A stretch of DNA of 64,000 nucleotides from Actinomadura meyerae (lineage in GTDB: Bacteria; Actinomycetota; Actinomycetes; Streptosporangiales; Streptosporangiaceae), in NCBI RefSeq assembly GCF_900188445.1, contig NZ_FZOR01000042.1, positions 1 to 64,000 of the forward strand, read 5' to 3'. Positions 23,583 to 33,169 of this stretch are shown one piece after another; within the stretch, counting starts at the first letter, position 1; every line of letters begins with the position of its first letter. The translations under genes and the position numbers were made by a program. The notes beneath the pieces are model-generated. The model was not told where the DNA came from, did no database searches, and saw nothing but the letters and a program-made list of their open reading frames with translations.

Positions 23583-25832
23583 GTGCTGCAGCGTGCGCGG
23601 AAGGCGTACGTTCAGGTACACGGGCAGGCGACGCCCATGTACGGGGTCGTCGCGGCCATCGCGGTGGCGGTGCCGCTGCTCGCCGGGGCGCTGACCGGGC
23701 ACGCCGCGCAGGGCTCGATGATCGCCCTCGGCGCGTACCTGGTGGCGCTGCGCGCCCCTGAGGGGCCGTACGGGGCGCAGGCCCGCAGCCTCACCGTGGG
23801 GGTGCTGGTCGTCGCCATCGGGTCCGGCGTCGGCGGGCTGCTCAGCGGGCACCTGTGGCCGACCGTCATCGTGGTGCCGCCGCTGATCGCGCTCGGCGTC
23901 GCGGTGCCGCGGATCGGGTCCACCGCCGGGCTGGCCGTGCTGCTCAGCGCGGTCCGGCCGCCGTCCGGCAGCGTCCTGTCCATCGGGCTGCTGGAGCTGA
24001 TCGGCGGGATGCTCACCGCCGCGCTGCTGCTCGCGCCGTGGCCCGCGCGGCGGCTGCGCCCGCTGCGGGCGTCGCTCAGCGAGTGCGCCGAGGCGGTCGC
24101 CGAGGCGCTGGACGCGGTCGCCGAGGACGTCCCCGGCCCCGACGCCGGCACGCTCGACGCCGTCGAGATCACCGACCCGGACCTGCGGGCCGTCACCCGG
24201 ATCCCGGACTGGGAGGCCAAGCGGCGGGCCGCGTCCGAGGCGCTCACCGACGCCCGCGCCACCTACCGCCTGTACCGGACGGGACGCGGCCGCAGCGACC
24301 CCACCCGGCCCGAACGGTTCATCGACGCGCTCAGCCGCATCCTGCACGAGACGGTGACGCTCCAGGCCGTCGTGGAGGCGGCGAAGAACTACCCGCCGGA
24401 CCGCGATTGGCGGCTGGAGGCGCAGACCGCGATCTCCGCGCTCGCGGCGCGGCTGCGGCTGCTCGCCGGGGCGGTCGCGACGGAGGGCGAGGCGCCGCTC
24501 GGCCGGGAGGAGTCCGCGGCCGTGCGGCGGATGGGCCGGGCGGCCGAGCACATCCGGCGCGCCGGACTCGCCGGCGACGAGGACCTCGTCGCGGTCGCGC
24601 TGATCGGCCAGGTGCGCCGCTCCATCGACCGCATCGCCGGCGAGGTCGCCTCCGCCCGCCGGATCGTCGCGAGCGGCCTGCGGATCGGGATCGGGCCGCC
24701 GCGGCTGCCCGGCAGCCTCGACCCGATGCCGGTGCTGGACCGGATGCGCCGCGCCGTCCGCACCCGCTCCCCGGCCTTCCGGCAGGTGTCGCGGGTGTTC
24801 GTGACGGCGGTGGTGTCGATGGCGCTGACCGCCGCGCTCGGCATCGCGCACGGGCACTGGCTGACGATCACCGCGATGCTGAGCCTGCGCGCCACCTACG
24901 GCGAGACCGTCGACCGGCTCGTGCAGCGCGTCGGCGGCACCGCGGCCGGGTCCGCCGTCGCCGCGGTCATCCTCACCCTGGCGCCGGGGCAGCTCACCGT
25001 CGCCGTGATCGCGTTCGGCTTCGCCGTGGCCGGGTTCGCGATGCGGTCGGTGAACTTCGCCTACTGGGCGCTGTTCGGGACGCCGCTCGCGATGATGCTG
25101 CTCGACTTCAACACCCCCGCCGACTGGCGCACCGCGGGGGAGCGGATCGGCCTGACCATCGCCGGGACCGCGCTGTCGTACCTCGCCGTCCGGCTGCTGT
25201 GGCCCGCCGGGCACCTGGAGCGGCTCCCCGCGCAGCTGAACCGGCTGCTGCGCACGCACGCCGACCTCGTCCGCGCGACGGCGGACGTCCTCGCGGGCGA
25301 GCAGGTCCGGCTGCCGCACGAGACGATCGTCGCGGCCGAGCGGGCGGCGGAGGCCGTCGCCGAGACCCGCGCCCGGCTCGGCCAGGAGCGGGTGCCCGAC
25401 ACCGAGCTGATCAACGAGCTGCGGACCGCCGTGGACGCCGCGCACCGCACCCGCGACCACCTCATCGCGGTCGCCCGGCTGTCCCGGGAGAAGGCCGTCG
25501 ACATCGGGCCGGTCCCCGAGATCCTCGACCGGCTCGCCGACGAGTTCGAGGAGGCCGCCGTCCTGCTGGAGGAGCCGGAGGGCCTCGACCCGAAGGACGT
25601 CCCGCCGGTCCAGGAGCTGGACGAGGAGCTCGCCGACCTCGACTCGCACCTGTCCACGATCACCCGGCGGCGCCGCGCCGAGATCAAGGCGGGCGTCGAC
25701 CGCGAGGAGGTCACCCCGCTCCGGCAGGCGCTGCTCCAGGTGTCCGGCACCGCCTACACGATCAGGTCGCTGCGCCGGGACGCCGGGACGGTCGTCGAGT
25801 CGTCGCTCATCGCGGCGGCGCCCCGCCCCTGA
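23583..25832 (+). CDS. FUSC family membrane protein (aromatic acid/fusaric acid exporter type)
   Basis: A 749-residue protein with a GTG start and GGAGGG 7 nt upstream. Two membrane blocks are seen: residues about 15-160 (six short hydrophobic segments) and about 395-560 (FVTAVVSMALTAALGIAHGHWLTITAMLSLRATYGETVDRLVQRVGGTAAGS, the FUSC_2-type signature). Long helical, charged cytoplasmic segments follow each block, the last (about 560-749) probably coiled coil. This is the YccS/AaeB architecture, efflux of aromatic acids or related compounds. It is convergent with sixA with only 2 bp between stops. Confidence 0.92.
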   Translation: MLQRARKAYVQVHGQATPMYGVVAAIAVAVPLLAGALTGHAAQGSMIALGAYLVALRAPEGPYGAQARSLTVGVLVVAIGSGVGGLLSGHLWPTVIVVPPLIALGVAVPRIGSTAGLAVLLSAVRPPSGSVLSIGLLELIGGMLTAALLLAPWPARRLRPLRASLSECAEAVAEALDAVAEDVPGPDAGTLDAVEITDPDLRAVTRIPDWEAKRRAASEALTDARATYRLYRTGRGRSDPTRPERFIDALSRILHETVTLQAVVEAAKNYPPDRDWRLEAQTAISALAARLRLLAGAVATEGEAPLGREESAAVRRMGRAAEHIRRAGLAGDEDLVAVALIGQVRRSIDRIAGEVASARRIVASGLRIGIGPPRLPGSLDPMPVLDRMRRAVRTRSPAFRQVSRVFVTAVVSMALTAALGIAHGHWLTITAMLSLRATYGETVDRLVQRVGGTAAGSAVAAVILTLAPGQLTVAVIAFGFAVAGFAMRSVNFAYWALFGTPLAMMLLDFNTPADWRTAGERIGLTIAGTALSYLAVRLLWPAGHLERLPAQLNRLLRTHADLVRATADVLAGEQVRLPHETIVAAERAAEAVAETRARLGQERVPDTELINELRTAVDAAHRTRDHLIAVARLSREKAVDIGPVPEILDRLADEFEEAAVLLEEPEGLDPKDVPPVQELDEELADLDSHLSTITRRRRAEIKAGVDREEVTPLRQALLQVSGTAYTIRSLRRDAGTVVESSLIAAAPRP

Positions 25833-25834
25833 GC

Positions 25835-26302
25835 TCAGCCCTTCGGGGTGCGGACGGTGCGGAGCGTCCCGAGGCCGGGCCTGGTCTCGCTCCACGCGCC
25901 CGGCAGGTCGACCACGGCGAGCGCGCAGGTCGGGAACGCCGCCGGCGCCCGCCCGGTCAGGTCGTGGACGAACTGGTGCACGGACGGGTTGTGCCCGACG
26001 AGCAGCAGCGTCCCGGCGTCCTCGGGGGCCTCGGCCGTGAGGGCGAGCAGCTCGTCCGCGTCGTTGGCGTAGATCACCGGCTCGTAGTCGACCGGGGCGT
26101 CCACCGCGAGCAGGTCGAGCGTCTCCCGCGTGCGGGCCGCCGGCGAGCAGAGCACGCGGTCCGGGACGAGGCCGCCGGCGCGCAGCCAGTCCCCCGTCGC
26201 CGCGGCGTCGCGGCGCCCCCGGTCGGTGAGGACGCGGTCGATGTCGGCCGTGCCGAACCCGGTGACGGCCTTCGCGTGCCGGAGCACGATGAGCGTGGGC
26301 AT
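25835..26302 (-). CDS. SixA-type histidine phosphatase
   Basis: A 155-residue protein of the histidine phosphatase (phosphoglycerate mutase-like) superfamily. The catalytic RHA motif (VLRHAKA, His8) and the second His in LLLVGHNPSVHQFV are present, with SPAARTRETLD between. SixA enzymes remove phosphate from phospho-His of HPt domains or PTS proteins. It lies just downstream of a tiny membrane protein gene in the same direction. Confidence 0.93.
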   Translation of the reverse strand: MPTLIVLRHAKAVTGFGTADIDRVLTDRGRRDAAATGDWLRAGGLVPDRVLCSPAARTRETLDLLAVDAPVDYEPVIYANDADELLALTAEAPEDAGTLLLVGHNPSVHQFVHDLTGRAPAAFPTCALAVVDLPGAWSETRPGLGTLRTVRTPKG

Positions 26303-26312
26303 GACCGCCAGA

Positions 26313-26432
26313 TTAGGGCGCGGCGAGCGCCGCGAGCCCCCACAGCACGAGAAGGATGCCGAGCATCCCGCAGAGCACGAGGGCGAACCCCTTGGGCCCC
26401 GACATCGCCGGCTTCCCGCCGCCGCTCGCCAC
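26313..26432 (-). CDS. Small single-pass membrane protein (39 residues)
   Basis: GTG with GGGAGG 4 nt upstream opens a 39-codon frame: a Gly/Ser/Lys-rich head, SGPKGFALVLCGM, one hydrophobic helix and a stop. An internal ATG would give 30 residues. Positive residues before the helix predict N-in orientation. The stop lies 11 bp before the sixA start, so the two are probably one transcript. No family recognised. Confidence 0.5.
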   Translation of the reverse strand: MASGGGKPAMSGPKGFALVLCGMLGILLVLWGLAALAAP

Positions 26433-26576
26433 AGCGCCTCCCGAATTCCGTCCGGAGCCGGAGACGTCCGGCCCTCCCCTCAAGCGTACGGCGGCCCGCC
26501 CATGCTCCGGACCCGCCCCCGGACATGCGGAAGGGCCGGCGGTGGCTGCGCCGCCGGCCCTTCCAGGGTGATGCGT

Positions 26577-29036
26577 CTACCCCTTCTTCGCGGACTCCTC
26601 CTCGGTGGCCGCACCGTTGGCGTCGGCGCCGACGGCCGCCTCCTCGGGAGCGGCCCCCTCGACGGCCTCGGCCTTGCCGCCGTCCACCGAGCCCTTGCCG
26701 GACGTGCCGCCCTCGACCGGCGCGCCGCCCGCGGGCGCCGCGTCGGCGATCGGGTCGGCGCGGCGCTTGGAGACCACGATCGCGGCGACGACGACCGCGA
26801 CGGACAGCACGGTCACGCCGACGCGCAGCGCCGTGTTGCCCGCGTAGGTCACCACCGCGTCCGCGATCAGCAGCGCGACCAGGTTCATCACCTTGATCAG
26901 CGGGTTGATCGCGGGACCGGCGGTGTCCTTGAACGGGTCGCCGACCGTGTCGCCGATGATCGTCGCCTCGTGCGCCTCGCTGCCCTTGCCGCCGAGGTGG
27001 CCCTCCTCGACGAGCTTCTTGGCGTTGTCCCAGGCGCCGCCGGAGTTGGCGAGGAACACCGCCATCAGCACGCCCGCGGCGATGGCGCCGCCGAGGAACG
27101 CGCCGAGCGGCGCGTACCCGAGCGCGAAGCCGACCGCGATCGGCGTCATGATCGCCAGCAGGCCGGGGGTGGCCAGCTCGCGCTGCGCGTCCCGGGTGCA
27201 GATGTCCACGACCCGGTCGTAGTCGGGCTTCTCGGAGTAGTCCATGATCCCGGGCTTGGTGCGGAACTGCTCGCGCACCTCCACCACGACCCGGCCGGCC
27301 GCCCGGCCCACCGCCATGATCGCCACGCCGGAGAACAGGAACACCACGGCCGCGCCGACGATCAGCCCGATCAGCACGTTCGGGCTCGCGATCGACAGGT
27401 TGAAGTCGAGGAACTCGGCGCCGATCGCGTCCTTCGCGCTGTCGGACGCGTCGTTGAGCGCCGCGATCACCGTCGTCCGGAACGAGCCGAACAGCGCGGT
27501 CGCGGCGAGCACCGCCGTCGCGATCGCGATGCCCTTGGTGATCGCCTTGGTGGTGTTGCCGACGGCGTCCAGCCGCTCCAGCACGGACGCGGCCTCGCCC
27601 TGCACGTCCCCGGACATCTCGGCGATGCCCTGGGCGTTGTCGGAGACGGGCCCGAAGGTGTCCATCGAGACGATGACGCCGACCGTGGTCAGCAGCCCGG
27701 TACCGGCCATCGCCACCGCGAACAGCGCGACGGTGGTGTTGCCGAAGCCGAGCAGGAACGCCCCGTACACGGCGCCGCCGATGACGAGCGCGGTGTAGAC
27801 GGCCGACTCCAGGCCGAGCGAGATGCCGGAGAGGATGACGGTCGCCGGGCCCGTCCGGGCGCTGTCGGTGACCTCCTTGACCGGCTTGCGGTTGGTCTCG
27901 GTGAAGTAGCCGGTGAGCAGCTGGATGACGCTCGCCAGCACGATGCCGATGATCACCGAGCCGAGCGCGACCCAGCGCGGGTCGGCGTCCAGCCCGCGGA
28001 TCGCCTCGTCGGTGACGCCCTTCAGGTCGGCGAACGACGACGGCAGGTACACGAACGCGGCGATCGCCACCAGGACCGCCGAGATGCCCGCGGAGATGAA
28101 GAACCCGCGGTTGATCGCCGACATGCCGGAGCGGTCCCCGGCGCGGGGCGCCACCGCGAAGATGCCGATCACCGCGGTGATCACACCGATCATCGGGACG
28201 ATCAGCGGGAACACCAGGCCCTCGGTGCCGAACGCCGCGGTGCCGAGGATGAGCGCGGCGACCAGCGTCACCGCGTACGACTCGAACAGGTCGGCGGCCA
28301 TCCCGGCGCAGTCGCCGACGTTGTCGCCCACGTTGTCGGCGATCGTCGCGGCGTTGCGCGGGTCGTCCTCCGGGATGCCCTGCTCGACCTTGCCGACGAG
28401 GTCGGCGCCGACGTCGGCGGCCTTGGTGAAGATGCCGCCGCCGACCCGCATGAACATGGCGAGCAGCGCGGCGCCGAAGCCGAAGCCCTCCAGCACCTTC
28501 GGCGCGTCGCCCTGGTAGGCGAGGACGACGACCGCCGCGCCGAAGAGGCCGAGGCCGACGGTGAACATGCCGGCGACGCCGCCGGTGCGGAACGCGATCC
28601 GCATCGCGGTCTTCTCGCCGTCGGCCTCGCGCGCGGCCGCGGCGACCCGGACGTTGCCGCGCACCGCGAGCCACATGCCGGTGAACCCGGTGACGGCGGA
28701 GAACAGCGCGCCGATGACGAAGAAGATCGACCGGCCGATCCGCTCGCTCGTCGAGTCGGCGGGGAGCAGCAGCAGAACGAGCGGGATCAGCACGACGAAG
28801 ACCGCGACCGTTCGGAACTGGCGTTTCAGGTAGGCGCTCGCGCCCACCTGTACGGCCCGCGCGATCTCTTGCATCTTGGCGGTGCCCTGGCCCGCGGCCA
28901 GGACATCGCGGACGAGACCCGCGGCGACGGCCAGTGCGAGCAGCGCGATCACGGCGACGACGACGACCAGGGAGAGGTCGCCGCCGCCGAGATCCACTTC
29001 TGCGCTGGCCGGGCTTGACAGGGAAAACCCGGACAT
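26577..29036 (-). CDS. hppA: Membrane-bound H+-translocating pyrophosphatase
   Basis: An 819-residue pump with about 16 membrane segments that couples pyrophosphate hydrolysis to proton export. The ATG chosen (MSGFSLSS) has GAGGAGGACGG before it. Family motifs are clear: DVGADLVGKVEQGIPEDDPRNAATIADNVGDNVGDCAGMAADLFESYA and a C-terminal DTVGDPFKDTAGPAINPLIKVMN. The GNTTKA sequence has Lys where K+-dependent enzymes have Ala, so this is the K+-independent class. A C-terminal tail of about 60 residues rich in Gly, Ala and Glu goes beyond the usual length and is likely disordered. A promoter and a 5'-UTR hairpin are annotated upstream. Confidence 0.96.
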   Translation of the reverse strand: MSGFSLSSPASAEVDLGGGDLSLVVVVAVIALLALAVAAGLVRDVLAAGQGTAKMQEIARAVQVGASAYLKRQFRTVAVFVVLIPLVLLLLPADSTSERIGRSIFFVIGALFSAVTGFTGMWLAVRGNVRVAAAAREADGEKTAMRIAFRTGGVAGMFTVGLGLFGAAVVVLAYQGDAPKVLEGFGFGAALLAMFMRVGGGIFTKAADVGADLVGKVEQGIPEDDPRNAATIADNVGDNVGDCAGMAADLFESYAVTLVAALILGTAAFGTEGLVFPLIVPMIGVITAVIGIFAVAPRAGDRSGMSAINRGFFISAGISAVLVAIAAFVYLPSSFADLKGVTDEAIRGLDADPRWVALGSVIIGIVLASVIQLLTGYFTETNRKPVKEVTDSARTGPATVILSGISLGLESAVYTALVIGGAVYGAFLLGFGNTTVALFAVAMAGTGLLTTVGVIVSMDTFGPVSDNAQGIAEMSGDVQGEAASVLERLDAVGNTTKAITKGIAIATAVLAATALFGSFRTTVIAALNDASDSAKDAIGAEFLDFNLSIASPNVLIGLIVGAAVVFLFSGVAIMAVGRAAGRVVVEVREQFRTKPGIMDYSEKPDYDRVVDICTRDAQRELATPGLLAIMTPIAVGFALGYAPLGAFLGGAIAAGVLMAVFLANSGGAWDNAKKLVEEGHLGGKGSEAHEATIIGDTVGDPFKDTAGPAINPLIKVMNLVALLIADAVVTYAGNTALRVGVTVLSVAVVVAAIVVSKRRADPIADAAPAGGAPVEGGTSGKGSVDGGKAEAVEGAAPEEAAVGADANGAATEEESAKKG

Positions 29037-29066
29037 CCGTCCTCCTCGACAGGGGCGTTGCGACTC

Positions 29067-29088
29067 GATCGTCACAAAGAAGACGATC
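29067..29088 (-). promoter_or_regulatory. 5'-UTR hairpin of the pyrophosphatase mRNA
   Basis: GATCGTC and GACGATC form a perfect 7-bp stem with an 8-nt loop about 30 nt upstream of the start codon. It may stabilise the leader or be a regulator site. Confidence 0.4.
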
Positions 29089-29149
29089 TTTACCGCGTAC
29101 CCCGCGAGTCATGATTTCGAACACCTCGCACGGCAACGCGGGTGCCGGG

Positions 29150-29178
29150 AGTCTACGCACGCGCAAGTCGAATGTTAA
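29150..29178 (-). promoter_or_regulatory. hppA: Promoter of the pyrophosphatase gene
   Basis: On the minus strand TTAACA and TAGACT are separated by 17 bp, giving a start near 29143 and a leader of about 105 nt. Confidence 0.55.
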
Positions 29179-29735
29179 GGCCGCACGGCCCTTCACAGAG
29201 ATGTCGCCGAAATGCAACGAGCAATACGCCGGGATTTGACCCATACGCCCACGCGCGCGCCATCGCCGCAGGTCAGCCGGGGTAAACCGTCCCTTACCTC
29301 ACCGACGCCCCGATTGCGGCATACGGCGGCGGACGCATCGGCCCGGCGACCGGCGTCCCATTCAAGCTAGGCATTAACACGGATTATGTCCAGGCCCAAA
29401 TCGGATGAACCGAGATCAACTGCACGAGAATCTCACACCACGAGTAACACCAGCCCCACCACCCCCAAAAACCTCGTCCACCAGAACCGCCCCACCAGAC
29501 GACGGCGACCCCGCGAGCCGGAAGCGAAGGTCGGACACGCGGCAACCACCGGGCAAGCGCGCGGGACGCGGTGCTGAGCGGCGATGTCGGCCAGGACCGG
29601 GTCGCGGTGCTGAGCGTGTGAGGAGCCCAGGCGGGGGTCACGGCTCTGGGCGTGTGAGAGGGCCGGGGCGGGGACGGGCGCTGAGGGGAGCTGTAGAGGG
29701 GCCGGCCGGGGCTACGCGGGGTGCGGAGACGACTG
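29179..29735. other. Intergenic region, no gene seen
   Basis: About 560 bp between the pyrophosphatase promoter and the next terminator. The left half is less GC-rich, with an AT-rich spot near 29365-29390. Open frames are Trp/Gly- or Arg/Pro-rich shadows without ribosome sites. Confidence 0.5.
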
Positions 29736-29761
29736 AGGCCCCGCCGGGGGTGGCGGGGCCT
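29736..29761 (-). terminator. Intrinsic-type hairpin after the anti-sigma gene
   Basis: AGGCCCCGCC and GGCGGGGCCT are perfect 10-bp arms around a 6-nt loop; outer GACT/AGTC can extend the stem across small bulges. It starts 28 nt past the stop codon of the anti-sigma factor gene. Confidence 0.6.
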
Positions 29762-29788
29762 TGAGTCGTCGGTGGGGGCGCGCGCTTC

Positions 29789-30229
29789 TCAGATGGTCGC
29801 CTCGGCCTCGGCGGGCCAGCTCATCCGGATCTGGACGCCCTTGGGCGTCGCGGCGATCTCCACATCGTCCGCGAGCCCGGCGATGACCGCGAGGCCCAGC
29901 TCGGCGGTCCCCTCGCCCCAGCCGGACTCCAGTTCGCCCTCGTCCAGGGCCGCCGAGAGGTCGCTCGGCGTGCCGTCGCCCGGGACGGTGTCGCTGACGG
30001 TCACCTCGAAACGGCGGTCGGCGCCGTTCAGTTCGAGCCGGACGGGCTCGTCCGGGCAGTGCCGGCGATGCGCCTCCACGGCGCGCGAGCACGCCTCGCC
30101 GACCGCGAGCCTGACCTCGTCCAGCAGCGGCTCGGCGACGCCACTGCGGCGGGCCACGGCGGTCACGATCAGGCGGGCGGTCCGTACGTGGACGGGCAGC
30201 GCGCTGAAGGACAGTTCAACGGTCGACAT
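29789..30229 (-). CDS. RsbW-type anti-sigma factor (ATP-binding)
   Basis: A 146-residue GHKL-fold protein like the RsbW/SpoIIAB anti-sigma factors. N box region VRLAVGEACSRAVEAHRR, then a strand FEVTVSDT and a short ATP-lid region ending in GTAELGLAVIAGLADDVEI are visible; the G1 box is diverged. It should bind and phosphorylate the BldG-type antagonist encoded 18 bp upstream and sequester an unlinked sigma factor. The pair matches the Streptomyces bldG-orf3 arrangement. Confidence 0.88.
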   Translation of the reverse strand: MSTVELSFSALPVHVRTARLIVTAVARRSGVAEPLLDEVRLAVGEACSRAVEAHRRHCPDEPVRLELNGADRRFEVTVSDTVPGDGTPSDLSAALDEGELESGWGEGTAELGLAVIAGLADDVEIAATPKGVQIRMSWPAEAEATI

Positions 30230-30247
30230 CTTCGAGCCGCGGGCCGC

Positions 30248-30601
30248 CTACTTGGCGCCCTTGCGCTTCTCCTCGGCCTCGGCGATCGAGTCGTGGATGC
30301 CGAAGACCTTGGTCAGCCCCGTGATCCGGAAGATCTTGAGGATGCGCTCCTGGGTGCAGACCAGTTCCAGGGAACCGTCGTGCGCGCGGACGCGCTTCAG
30401 CCCGCCCACGAGGACACCGAGGCCGGTGGAGTCCAGGAACTCCACCTTCTCCATGTCCACGAGCAGGTGGAACTTGCCCTTGTTGACCAGGTCGATGAGC
30501 TTCTCGCGAAGCTTCGGCGCCGTGTAGACGTCGATCTCGCCCTCCACGTTGATGACGGTGAGGCCATCGTCGGTGGTGTAGTCGTTCACCTTCAGGTCCA
30601 C
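30248..30601 (-). CDS. bldG: Anti-sigma factor antagonist, BldG-like
   Basis: A 117-residue STAS-domain protein very close to Streptomyces BldG: GEIDVYTAPKLREKL, the phosphorylation site DSTG (Ser58) in FLDSTGLGVLVGGLKRVRAH, and LVCTQERILKIFRITGLTKVFGIH. BldG controls aerial development and antibiotic production through partner-switching with anti-sigma factors. GGAGG lies 8 nt before the ATG. The anti-sigma gene follows in the same operon and a helicase is divergent, an order I recall for the Streptomyces bldG region. Confidence 0.93.
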   Translation of the reverse strand: MDLKVNDYTTDDGLTVINVEGEIDVYTAPKLREKLIDLVNKGKFHLLVDMEKVEFLDSTGLGVLVGGLKRVRAHDGSLELVCTQERILKIFRITGLTKVFGIHDSIAEAEEKRKGAK

Positions 30602-30848
30602 AGATCCTCCACGCGCCGTGCAGCACTATCCGATCCCGATGCCCGAACCGCCGGACGGTGGCCGGCCACCGAGACTTCGCCGTGATTCAACCACGCTCCG
30701 GCGTCGTACACGCACGTAATCGCCCACTCGGGCGAAAGTTCGCGCCATCCCGTCTGACCTGCTGATCCATCGACCGGGTCGGGGGGACGGGCATACCGAC
30801 GCCGGGGCGTTCCCGTTGTTGTGCCCCGGCTGGCAAACTGAAAACCTG

Positions 30849-33161
30849 ATGGGCGTCCAAAGATCTTCAACTCCCCTCGACCGGCTCCTCGCCGACCCCT
30901 CGCGCCGCGACCGCATCACCCATGTGGAGAGCGTTCCCGCACGTCGGGGCCGACGGGCCGGGTGGCCGTCCTGGGCGACGCCGCTGCTGGTCGAGCGGCT
31001 CGCCGCGGCGGGCATCGAGGCGCCCTGGGAGCACCAGGCGGCGGCCGCCGAGCACGCCCGCGCCGGCCGGTCTGTGATCATCGCCACAGGGACCGCGTCC
31101 GGAAAATCCCTCGCCTACCTGCTGCCCTGCATCGACGCGATCTATGCGGGCGAGGAGAACCCGCGCCACGAAGGGACCGTCCTCTACCTGTCGCCGACCA
31201 AGGCCCTCGCCGCCGACCAGCTCCGCGCACTGCGCTCCCTGCACCTCACGCGTGTGCGCGCGGCGACCTACGACGGCGACACCCCGCAGGACGAGCGGAC
31301 GTGGGTCCGCCGGCACGCGAACTACGTGCTGACCAACCCCGACATGCTGCACCGGTCGATACTGCCGGGGCACGCCCGGTGGTCGTCCTTCCTGCGCCGC
31401 CTCCGGTACGTGGTCATCGACGAGGCCCACGGGTACCGCGGTGTGTTCGGGTCGCACGTCGCGCAGGTGCTGCGCCGCCTGCGCCGGGTGTGCAAGCGGT
31501 ACCACGCGTCCCCCACGTTCATCCTCGCGTCTGCGACGACGTCATCCCCGGAGTGGGCCGCATCCCGCCTCACCGGGGTGGACGTGGTCGCGGTGGACGA
31601 CGATGCCTCGCCGCGCGGCCCGGCGACGTTCGCGCTCTGGGAACCGCCGTTGACGGAACTGCGCGGTGAGCGCGGGGCACCCGTCCGCCGTACCGCTACG
31701 GCCGAGGCAGGCGACCTGCTGGCGGACCTCGTCGTCGAAGGCGTCCAGACGCTCGCGTTCGTCCGCTCCAGGCGCGGGGCGGAGTCGGTCGCCCTCAGCG
31801 CCAAGCGCGCGCTGCACGAGGTCAGCCCCGACTTGGCCGACCAGGTCGCCGCCTACCGCGCGGGCTATCTCCCCGAGGAGCGGCGTGCGCTGGAGGCCGC
31901 CCTCCGCTCCCGCTCCATCATCGGCCTGGCCAGTACGAACGCGCTGGAGCTCGGGGTGGACGTCTCCGGGCTCGACGCCGTCCTCGTCTGCGGCTGGCCC
32001 GGCACCCGGGCGTCGCTCTGGCAGCAGGCCGGACGCGCCGGACGGTCCGGGCAGGCCGCCCTCTCCGTCCTGGTCGCCCGGGACGACCCCCTCGACACGT
32101 TCCTCGTCCACCACCCCGAGGCGATCTTCGGCAGGCCGGTCGAGGCGACCGTCCTCGACCCGGACAACCCGTACGTCCTGGAACCGCACCTCTGCTCCGC
32201 CGCGTCCGAGATCCCGCTCACCGAGGACGACATCCCCCTGTTCGGCCCGGCGACCGAAGACCTGCTGCCCGACCTCGTCCGCCGGGGCCTCCTCCGGCGC
32301 CGGCCCGCGGGCTGGTACTGGACGCGCCGCGACAGGGCCGCCGACCTGGCCGACATCCGCGGGGCGGGCGGCGCTCCCGTCCAGGTCGTGGAAATGTCGA
32401 CGGGACGCCTTCTCGGCACCGTGGACGAGGCTTCGGCGCACACCACCGTCCATGAAGGCGCGGTGTACATCCACCAGGGCGAGTCCTACATCGTCCAGAC
32501 CCTCGATCTGGACGACTCGGTCGCGCTCGTGGAAGCGGCCGACCCCGACTACTCGACGACCGCCCGCGATGTCACCGACATCAGCATCGTCGAACGGCTG
32601 CGCTCGATCTCCTGGGGCGAGGCCACGCTCAACTTCGGAACGGTCGAGGTCACCCGGCAGGTGGTCGCCTACCAGATGCGCCGCATGCAAACGGGGGAGA
32701 TGCTCGGCGAGAAGCCCCTGGACCTACCGCCGCGCACCCTCCGCACCCGCGCGGTCTGGTGGACGCTCTCCGAAGCACAGGTGTCCGCCCTGGACGACGA
32801 CCTCGACCTGGCGGGATCCGCCCACGCGGCCGAGCATGCCTCGATCGGTCTGCTTCCCCTGTTCGCCACATGCGACCGCTGGGACATCGGCGGCGTGTCC
32901 ACGGCACTCCACCCCGACACAGAGCTCCTTACCGTCTTCGTATACGACGGCCATGAGGGCGGTGCGGGGTTCGCCGAACGCGGCTACGCGGACGCCGCCT
33001 CCTGGCTGCGCGCCACCCGCGACGCGATCGCGTCCTGCGAGTGCGAGTCCGGCTGCCCGTCCTGCATCCAGTCACCGAAGTGCGGTAACGGCAACGACCC
33101 CCTGGACAAGCACGGCGCGCTCTCGCTCCTCGACGTCCTCCTCGCCAAGGCCCCGGAGTAG
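30849..33161 (+). CDS. DEAD/DEAH-box helicase with DUF1998 (MrfA/Hrq1-like)
   Basis: A 770-residue superfamily 2 DNA helicase. Walker A is ATGTASGKSLAYL, motif II is DEAH (VVIDEAHGYRGVFGSHV), motif III SATTSSP, and the second RecA domain contains ALELGVDVSGLDAV and QQAGRAGRSGQ. The C-terminal DUF1998-like Zn module has clustered cysteines (CECESGCPSCIQSPKCGNGN). This is the Hrq1/MrfA layout; B. subtilis MrfA acts in mitomycin lesion repair with the exonuclease MrfB, which is not seen here. The ATG used lacks an SD and may be leaderless; an in-frame TTG lies at 30816. Divergent from bldG. Confidence 0.93.
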   Translation: MGVQRSSTPLDRLLADPSRRDRITHVESVPARRGRRAGWPSWATPLLVERLAAAGIEAPWEHQAAAAEHARAGRSVIIATGTASGKSLAYLLPCIDAIYAGEENPRHEGTVLYLSPTKALAADQLRALRSLHLTRVRAATYDGDTPQDERTWVRRHANYVLTNPDMLHRSILPGHARWSSFLRRLRYVVIDEAHGYRGVFGSHVAQVLRRLRRVCKRYHASPTFILASATTSSPEWAASRLTGVDVVAVDDDASPRGPATFALWEPPLTELRGERGAPVRRTATAEAGDLLADLVVEGVQTLAFVRSRRGAESVALSAKRALHEVSPDLADQVAAYRAGYLPEERRALEAALRSRSIIGLASTNALELGVDVSGLDAVLVCGWPGTRASLWQQAGRAGRSGQAALSVLVARDDPLDTFLVHHPEAIFGRPVEATVLDPDNPYVLEPHLCSAASEIPLTEDDIPLFGPATEDLLPDLVRRGLLRRRPAGWYWTRRDRAADLADIRGAGGAPVQVVEMSTGRLLGTVDEASAHTTVHEGAVYIHQGESYIVQTLDLDDSVALVEAADPDYSTTARDVTDISIVERLRSISWGEATLNFGTVEVTRQVVAYQMRRMQTGEMLGEKPLDLPPRTLRTRAVWWTLSEAQVSALDDDLDLAGSAHAAEHASIGLLPLFATCDRWDIGGVSTALHPDTELLTVFVYDGHEGGAGFAERGYADAASWLRATRDAIASCECESGCPSCIQSPKCGNGNDPLDKHGALSLLDVLLAKAPE

Positions 33162-33169
33162 ACCGGGCC

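Noticed and set aside
23511..25895. 794-codon open frame antisense to the FUSC gene
   Set aside because: Long antisense frames are expected at this GC content; no domain and no ribosome site.
29384..29641. 85-codon Trp/Gly-rich frame in the long gap
   Set aside because: No ribosome site, low-complexity composition, no similarity I can recognise.
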